In this document: piece after piece, positions 57,981 to 64,000 of the stretch
How the letters are laid out: every line of letters begins with the position of its first letter
How positions within the stretch are numbered: position 1 is the stretch's first letter
From: Viridothelium virens
Taxonomy: Eukaryota > Ascomycota > Dothideomycetes > Trypetheliales > Trypetheliaceae
DNA length: 64,000 bases
Assembly: GCA_010094025.1 (NCBI GenBank)
Contig: ML991804.1
Coordinates: 186,001 to 250,000, forward strand
Direction of reading: 5' to 3'
Notes under the pieces: generated by a model
Databases searched by the model: none
The model's input: the letters and a program-made list of their open reading frames with translations, nothing else
Told to the model about the DNA's origin: nothing
Made by a program: the position numbers and the translations under genes

Positions 57981-58818
57981 TCCTCTCTTCTCATCCTACT
58001 TCGGCTAGGCTCTCAGATCACATTCCGTAGGCTTCGCAGCAAGTCATAGACCGATCATGAAGGAATATCACATGGTGGGAATTCGATACAAGTTCTACAG
58101 ATCTGTGTAGAAATGACAGACCTGCGTAGAGGTCAAAGAGACCTGCATAAAAGCGAGAGACCTGCGTAGAAGATAGGGACCTACGCAGAGATGAGGGACC
58201 CGCGTAGACGCGAGGGACCCGCGTAGAGATGGGAGTCGACCCGAGCAGGGATGAAAAGGCCATACAGAGGACGTATAGAACCAACAAAAAAAAGGACTTC
58301 TCATGTATTGTAGAGTTAGTGGCAGCCTCTCACCAATCCAGACACGACACACGCGGCCGCACCGAGAACTTGTGGAGAACAACGGGCTGAACTTGTTCTG
58401 TCCATTTAATCAAGCAACCAAAAATTCCTGGAAGAAGGGAAATAAAAAAAGACTCGCCCGGCAGGATACGGTCGCTTTACGCTCAGCAAAATCCATGCGG
58501 GCAATACTCAATTGGTTGATTCGGAACGCTGGTTTCTTCATTGATACATGGATCTGAGGGTTTGGTAAGGGTGCTGCGTCAGCGCCTCCGCCCGAGCCCG
58601 AGGGGCGACATTTTACATTTGCTCCGCATTCATCACAGCGAGACCTCAGTATTCCTTGGGAATAAATAGAAAGGATAGAGCCCGTAAGTAATTCCATTGT
58701 GATCGCAGCTATCAATCCATCTTCATCCACCATAAGGAATTTCTGACCTCACTCGCAATTCATACCTTATCTGGAGACAATTTGCTCCTCTACTCCATAC
58801 TCTACTCAACACCCCACC
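57981..58818. other. Upstream region of the MDR gene
   Basis: About 840 bp containing the 19-bp minisatellite at 58108-58242 (listed separately) and presumably the MDR promoter. No gene is supported. Confidence 0.5.
58108..58242. repeat. 19-bp tandem repeat (about 6.5 units)
   Basis: Units of the form TAGAgatgaGGGACCCGCG start at 58108, 58127, 58148, 58167, 58186, 58205 and 58224. All are 19 bp except one of 21 bp. Divergence is about 10-30 % between units, with the 3' units most alike. It lies directly upstream of the MDR gene and next to the polyketide-synthase remnant. Confidence 0.85.
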
Positions 58819-59817
58819 ATGCGCGCCCTCCAACTCACCAGACCCTCCCCCACCCAACCCCCGAACCTCTTTCTCGTCACCCTCCCCACCCCCACCCCCA
58901 GCACGACGCACCTCCTCATCCGCATCACCGCCTCCTACATCAACCCCTCCGACCTCCTCAACCGCAAAGGCGGCTTCCCATACACCACCTTCCCACGCGT
59001 CCCCGGCCGCGACTTCGCCGGCACCATCGAAGCCGCGCCCCCCTCTTCCTCCTCTACCTCCTCCCCCGCCTTCAAACCCGGCGACCGCGTCTTCGGCACC
59101 TCGGGCTCCGTCCTCTCCTTCACCGCCGACGGCGCCCACGCCGAGTACCTCCTCGCGCCCGCCTCGGGGCTCGTCGCGACCCCCGCGGCGCTGACCGACG
59201 CCCAGGCCGCCATGGTCGGGACGCCGTATGCGACGGCGGCGCAGGCGGTAGGGGCGGCGCGTGTAAGGGAGGGCGAGACGGTACTGGTGCTCGGGGCGAG
59301 TGGGGCGGTGGGGAGCGCCGCGGTGCAGATTGCGGAGGCGGCGGGGGCGCGGGTGCTGCGCGGGGCGAGGGGGGCGGAGGGGCGGGATGCGGTGGATTTG
59401 GCGAGGGATGCTGGGTTGAGTGGGGTAGTGGGGGAGTTGACGGCGGGGAAGGGGGTGGATGTGGTGGTGAATACGGTGGGGGATGTGGCGTTGCAGGAGG
59501 CGGCGTTGGGGGTGTTGGCGTTGCGTGGCAGGTTGAGCTTTATTTCGGCGCCGAGAGGGGAGAGTGATGAGTTTAGCTTTCATTTGACGTCATTTTATCG
59601 GAAGGGGTTGAGTATTATTGGGATTAATTCGTTGATGATGACGCTGGAGGAGGGAGCGCAGAGTTTGAAGGAGTTGGTGCCATTATTTGAGCAGGGCAAG
59701 CTACGAGTACTTGGTGAAGAGAAGTTGACGAAGGTCTCGCTAGAGCAAGCCGTTGATGCGTATGAAGATATGGGAAAGGGTTCGCGAAAAAAATACCTGA
59801 TTCTCAATCAAGAGTAA
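58819..59817 (+). CDS. MDR-type quinone oxidoreductase / zinc-independent alcohol dehydrogenase
   Basis: Single exon, 332 residues. Predicted NADPH-dependent oxidoreductase reducing quinones or enones. The GroES-like N-terminal domain has SYINPSDLLNRKGGFPYTTF, PRVPGRDFAGTIE and FKPGDRVFGTSG. The cofactor domain has VLVLGASGAVGSAAVQIAEA (the AxGxxG-type loop), and the C-terminus is YEDMGKGSRKKYLILNQE. Catalytic and structural zinc cysteines are absent, as in quinone oxidoreductases. The composition is extreme: codons 1-130 use C in third position almost everywhere, codons about 135-235 use G, and the last 85 codons are mixed and AT-richer. Long mirror open frames on both strands arise from this and are not genes. 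It sits next to the MFS transporter and a polyketide-synthase remnant, so a secondary-metabolism role is possible. Confidence 0.92.
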   Translation: MRALQLTRPSPTQPPNLFLVTLPTPTPSTTHLLIRITASYINPSDLLNRKGGFPYTTFPRVPGRDFAGTIEAAPPSSSSTSSPAFKPGDRVFGTSGSVLSFTADGAHAEYLLAPASGLVATPAALTDAQAAMVGTPYATAAQAVGAARVREGETVLVLGASGAVGSAAVQIAEAAGARVLRGARGAEGRDAVDLARDAGLSGVVGELTAGKGVDVVVNTVGDVALQEAALGVLALRGRLSFISAPRGESDEFSFHLTSFYRKGLSIIGINSLMMTLEEGAQSLKELVPLFEQGKLRVLGEEKLTKVSLEQAVDAYEDMGKGSRKKYLILNQE

Positions 59818-60218
59818 ATTTGGGTAACGAATGGTGAATAAAGCGACAGTAATCGAATAATGGCACGTTCTTTGATCAACTGTGTAATACATATGGAATC
59901 GAAAGCGATTATGCTTCATGTACGGCTTCCTGTTCATACCTTTGTTTTGTGGGATAATTCCCATTTGTGTGTCTTTCCATGCCTTAACTCCCTGCTATCT
60001 GGTACCCAAGCGAAAGTAGCGCAGAAACTATCACACTAATCTATTTGCTGACTGCATTAGTGGTCTGGAAGTCTGTCCCTCATGAGTTTCCTGATGCGGG
60101 GCATTTCGTTGAATTTTGTGACTCATTTCGGTACTGCTCATAAGGCTTTGTACCGACCTGTAGGCAATCTGCTTCTTTGACGACCGTCCAAGCAGAGCAA
60201 CTAAAACGAGTTCACACA
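59818..60218. other. Spacer between MDR and MFS genes
   Basis: About 400 bp; AT-rich 3' flank of the MDR gene and promoter of the transporter. No gene is visible. Confidence 0.45.
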
Positions 60219-61843
60219 ATGGGAGAGCGCCACGATTTGGACTTCGAGCTAAACTCCCTTGCCGGCGAGAGGTTTCCTGATGACAATCCTGACGCGAGAC
60301 CGGAGTTTTCTCTTCCAAGAGCAGACGGAGGAAGACGGGCATGGGCATTTCTGCTGGCCGCTTTCGTTGCGGAAGCAATAGTGTATATGAGCATCCACAA
60401 CAATTCTCTGCTGCGCAAACTTAATGTCTTCCTAGGTGGGGTTTCCCGTATTCATTCGGTGTTTTTGAGAGGTATTATTCCACACATAAACCCTTCTCAG
60501 AAGATCCGTCTGGTATTGCTGCAATTGCAACAACCGCGACTGGAATCATGTATTTGGTGTCTCCCCTCCTTTTATCTATTCTCCAAAGATGGCCTCGGTA
60601 TCGTCGCACTTCCTCTGTGGCTGGTCTTGCAATCATGGTCCTGTCTCTCGTTGCCGCTTCGTTCGCCAAGTCGACTTTGCAGCTCCTCCTGACGCAAGGT
60701 GTACTGTAAGTTATCGCCTCCCATTTTGGTACCCTGCGAGTGAATTTTCAATAAATGCGCTAAATACAGTTCAGGTTCGCTATAGGAGGAGCAGTCTTCT
60801 ACTGTATGTTTAACCCCAACCTGGACTTACCACGGATGCAACTAATCTCGGTCATGGCACTTAGATCCAGCCGTCCTCTTTCTCGATGAGTGGTTTGTTC
60901 GACGTAAGGGTCTAGCTTTCGGGACGATGTGGGCCGGCACAGGAGCTTCTGGAGTAGCAATCCCATTTATCACTGGATGGCTCCTCGACAACTATGGTCA
61001 TCGAACTGCGCTGCAAGTATGGGGAGTTGTCACGGTGAGCTGTTTTCGAGGGCTCGCAAAGAACGAGCATGCTAATCCTCATCGTGTGCTCGACTAGGCC
61101 GTGGCGTCCATTCCGTGTCTGTTTTTCATCAAGGGAAGGCTTCCAATCGCAGGTAGCAGTGGTCCACGACGCAATGACTTTAGCTTTGTGGCCAGTCCGG
61201 CCTTCTGGTTTCTGCAAGCGGGTAATTTCTCCCTCAATTTGGGTTACTCGTTGCCGGGCATCTATATGTCATCATATGCAGCTGCAGAAGGATTTTCGGG
61301 CTTAAGCGGAACCCTTGCCATCTCATTTTTTAACGCCGCAGCAGCGATTGGAGGTATTCTGGCTGGCTTGCTTATTGACAGATTCCACGTAACAACGGTG
61401 ACCGCCATATGTGGCATAGGTGGCGCCTTGGCCGTCCTGCTCGTTTGGGGATTTGCAGTCTCAGAGCCTATCCTCTACGTCTTCGCTATCCTTTATGGTA
61501 CTTTTGCGGGGAGTTTCAGCACAACCGTAAGTTCGACGATTCCTCACCATTTTCTGAAGAGAAAGCTTAAACCTCGAGACAGTGGTCTGGTTGTGCCAAC
61601 GCTCTCAGAAGTCGTGGAAGGACCGTAGAGACAGGCAGCGTCATGTCTTTGCTGATAGCTGCGAAGGGAATTGGAGCTGTCGTCAGTGGTCCTCTTAGTT
61701 CCGCGTTGATTCGAGCAGCGCCGTGGAAAGGGACGGCGATTGGAGCGTACGGCAGTTCATATGGAGGTCTCGTAGTTTTCACAGGCATCACGAGCTTCCT
61801 TGGGGCCGCGAGCTTTGGAGGTCGATTGCTTGGATTTGTCTGA
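60219..61843 (+). CDS. MFS transporter, monocarboxylate-transporter-like
   Basis: Predicted plasma-membrane transporter of about 440 residues with twelve membrane spans. Exons are 60219-60382, 60436-60705, 60775-60803, 60865-61034, 61098-61526 and 61583-61843. All joins keep frame, for example AEAIV-WGFPYSFGVFERYY and GSFSTT-WSGCANALRSRG. The MCT-type first-helix motif is present as RAWAFLLAAFVAEAIVWGFP, and the loop between helices 4 and 5 reads DEWFVRRKGLAFGTMWAGTG, typical of fungal MCT-like (Mch) proteins. Substrates in this group include monocarboxylates, riboflavin and secondary metabolites; which applies here is unknown. Exon 3 is only 29 bp. It follows the MDR oxidoreductase on the same strand. 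Confidence 0.92.
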
Positions 61844-62145
61844 TCTGCGTAGAGCTGCAGGTTCAGCGTAGAACCCACCAATGGGGAAGTTTGGGATGAG
61901 ATAGGAGTCGCCGCTGCAAGCGACGATGTTCGGTTCATGGTGGAAGGAATACGGTCTCGATAGGAGTCCTAGCCTCAACAGAGAAATCGTGGCACATAGA
62001 GAAGAACTCCGTGGAATGTTCCGATGGGTGATAAGCTGCGAGGCATAATTGCACGCCAATAGGGCAACGAGGCGTGGTCGACGCACATCCCCCGGATTGC
62101 CGGTCATACATATAGATGCATATCTCGGGGTAGTACTGGTGGTCA
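61844..62145. other. Spacer after the MFS gene
   Basis: About 300 bp of 3' flank ending at foldback copy 5. No gene is visible. Confidence 0.4.
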
Positions 62146-62250
62146 CCTTACCGCGGCTGGGGGGTTCCTCAACTGGTAGTTAACACAATGTTATCTCAGT
62201 TTAACTGTTATGACCATGTTGGCCCATGTCAAGGCGGTGCCGCGGTAAGG
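62146..62250. mobile_element. Foldback MITE-like element, copy 5 (internally deleted)
   Basis: 105 bp. The left arm is intact from CCTTACCGCGGC through the central AAGGCGGTG. The right arm is missing except for its last 11 bp (CCGCGGTAAGG). Flanks are CA on the left and TA on the right. Retention of both termini with loss of most of one arm points to an internal deletion after or during transposition. Confidence 0.88.
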
Positions 62251-62654
62251 TATGCAACGAGATGGAATTGTGCGGGTGGTGTGAACAACGGCTGTGAGGG
62301 TTCGCCATGGCAGTGATCGGCCGAGAAAAGGACGTATTTGGCCTCTATTGCTTCAGGGTTCGACGCTTGCCGGTGCGTGGTAGGTTGTGAGCAGATGGTG
62401 GATGCACGTCTAGGATGCAGGAAAACCAGGGCAGACTTTGCCTTGAGCCAATCAACCGTGCCAAAGTGGTTTTCACGGCAGCATTAGCGGGAATGCCGTG
62501 CCACCGTTCAGACACCAAGCTCTAAGCCAGATGGCGGAGACGGACGAGGGTAAACATGCACCTGGACCAAAGATTCTGGCCGATAAAGTGGTCGCAGGCC
62601 CCTCATGGGCTGCTTGCGAGGAGCGAGCCACCGCGTCCTGGATAGAGAGAGAAG
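62251..62654. other. Promoter region of the terminal gene
   Basis: About 400 bp between foldback copy 5 and the last gene. No other feature is visible. Confidence 0.4.
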
Positions 62655-64000
62655 ATGGCACCGTACGTCTCGACCGGTCCGGCGCGTCAACAGCCAGTCA
62701 CTCAGGGCACTCAATCAACCGTCTTCGGTATCATCGCAGCGTTCGCCTCTGGACTCGATGTACTGAAGAAATTCCGCGCCCAGGACCGAGGGCGGCGGCG
62801 TCGACCGGACTCATCCGACGAGCTCCAGTTGAGTAAAACGTTAAGAAAGTCGCCGGCAGAAATTCACAACCACTATGAGCGAGGCTACAACACATTTTCA
62901 AATCGCTTCGCGGATGGCGATGGTAGTTCTTACACCGATATCACCTCTAGACGTGTAGGGACTTGGCTAATTTGCTTCCAATAGTTGTTGCACAGGCAGC
63001 TCTTGCGGGAACCCTATTGAAGCTCAATAGCGGCTTAGTTGAGATCGTCTCTACTTTTCTGGCCAACCCAAAGAGCAAATCGCGATGTGATTTCAGCCCG
63101 CTGATCAAATTATCCGACGAGTCCCGTAGAGAAGCAGTTGATGCGCTGAATCAACTGTATCAACGTCTATCTTCTTCACAGGCGATCCGACCTATTCCAG
63201 TGCGAGGGTCATCCAACGAGGGCAATTCAAGAAAGACAAAACCTAGCAATAAACCTTCTTCACCGCCTGGCAAGAACAATGATAAGGCACGGAAACCTGC
63301 GTCCTCTCCTCGGCCCGGCGCTAAGGCACCCCCCAGCAGCACGACGGTTAGCAAAGTTGCCGTCCGTGGGTTGAAAGTGCCACAGTACGCCTTTGTCAGG
63401 CAACGCCCTGCGAAACGGAGTATTTCAGGTTCTTCTGGAGGTTCCGGAAGCTCCGCTGTCTCTGCAAGCTCCAAGTCAAGTCAGTCCACTGCACTGACGA
63501 CACCTTCCTCCTCTCCGGTTTCCACTCCATACCTCGGATCAAGACAAAGCACCCCTCCTCCACGATACGTCTCCGATCCCATCGCAGACCAGAATGCCAA
63601 ACAACAGCCCACTAGGCCTCGACGGAAGCCGCTTCCATCCCAAGCAAGACAGACTCCTAACGTCCGCGATCAGCGCAGTAGCCAGCCTGAAATGGCCATC
63701 CGCGCCCCAACTACCTCTCCCCTCCTCCCTCAAGGCTCTGCTTGCTTCAGCGATCTGCCTTCTCGTCATCCTGCCTCTAACCCGCAGGCAAACTTTTCCG
63801 TACAAGAAATCCCCATGCGAAGACCACGGGCACCCCCACCACACCACTCCCTTCCTCGCCTTGACCCCAGCCGTACCTCTGTCGCCTACTCCATCGCCAC
63901 CGACAGCACAAAACTTGGAGAGATCCCTATGCACAAGTGGTCGGAGCCGTACGACTTTGAGGCCATGGATCGCATGAACAAGGAGGCTGCGCTATGGGGA
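62655..64000 (+). CDS. Ser/Pro-rich protein of unknown function (3' end beyond window)
   Basis: Exons are 62655-62922 and 62985 to the window edge, at least 427 residues and still open. The intron has a GTAGTT donor and GGCTAAT branch site. The N-terminal 150 residues look folded and helical: TVFGIIAAFASGLDVLKKFR with a basic patch, ELQLSKTLRKSPAEIHNHYE, VVAQAALAGTLLKLNSGLVE and REAVDALNQLYQRLSSS. From about residue 155 the protein is Ser/Pro/Arg-rich and disordered. I associate this N-terminal pattern with uncharacterised fungal proteins but can name no function. The start is the ATG directly before the helical block. Confidence 0.8.

Noticed and set aside
58723-59583. 286-codon minus-strand and 261-codon plus-strand open frames overlapping the MDR gene
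   Set aside because: Both are low-complexity shadows (Pro/His/Arg- and Gly-rich) caused by the extreme third-position bias of the MDR frame. They have no domain.
1-64000. CRISPR arrays, rRNA genes, operons, LTR elements or bacterial-type features
   Set aside because: None seen. The gene structure is eukaryotic, and the only repeats are the foldback family, minisatellites and protein-coding repeats.

Overview
This window is nuclear DNA from a filamentous ascomycete (Pezizomycotina). The reasons are short spliceosomal introns (mostly 45-80 bp with GTRNGT-like donors and CTAAC/CTGAC branch sites), a Zn(II)2Cys6 regulator, a CP2/grainyhead-type factor, NLR (STAND) genes of fungal architecture, and fungal versions of Yvc1, Tsr3, GGA and an Spt10-like protein. 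I cannot assign a class or species from sequence alone. Exon models were built by eye: each join was accepted only where donor, acceptor, frame and family sequence agreed.

Layout. 0.6-9.4 kb: a Zn2Cys6 factor (-), a broken unassigned coding stretch, a TRP-type vacuolar channel (Yvc1-like, -) and a PLAC8-family cysteine-rich protein (+). 9.6-15.1 kb: an unknown conserved-looking protein (-), a TetX-like FAD monooxygenase (+) and an acyl-protein thioesterase (+). 16.2-20.1 kb: an NLR with nucleoside-phosphorylase, NB-ARC and TPR domains (-). 22.6-40.1 kb is a housekeeping block: CP2 transcription factor (-), coiled-coil protein (-), Spt10-like GNAT plus integrase-type zinc finger (-), Tsr3 (-), GGA adaptor (+) and a YIL108W-like metalloprotease with a jacalin domain (-). 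43.0-48.1 kb: three co-oriented genes, a short-chain dehydrogenase, a Baeyer-Villiger-type flavin monooxygenase and an aquaporin. 48.9-52.1 kb: a second NLR (HeLo-like, NACHT, ankyrin; -) that carries one in-frame TGA between its effector-type and NACHT domains. 52.7-56.7 kb: an intron-bearing tRNA-like gene, a membrane protein (-) and a secreted/GPI-type cysteine-rich protein (+). 57.4-64 kb: a polyketide-synthase remnant (-), an MDR oxidoreductase with a sharp strand-composition switch (+), an MCT-like MFS transporter (+) and a Ser/Pro-rich protein cut off by the window end (+).

The most striking non-genic signal is a family of about 181-bp, almost completely self-complementary foldback elements (MITE-like). 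There are five copies in the window (four full-length, one internally deleted), with CCTTAC... ends and mostly TA flanks. One lies inside the intron that separates the PNP and NB-ARC domains of the first NLR. One starts 13 bp after the thioesterase stop codon, and one lies about 0.4 kb past the end of the second NLR. The two arms of each copy co-vary between copies, which suggests arm-to-arm homogenisation.

How the genes might work together: the two NLRs are candidate self/non-self or immune receptors with concerted repeat arrays. The SDR-BVMO-aquaporin trio and the MDR-MFS pair near a PKS remnant look like accessory metabolism. The rest is ordinary core biology.
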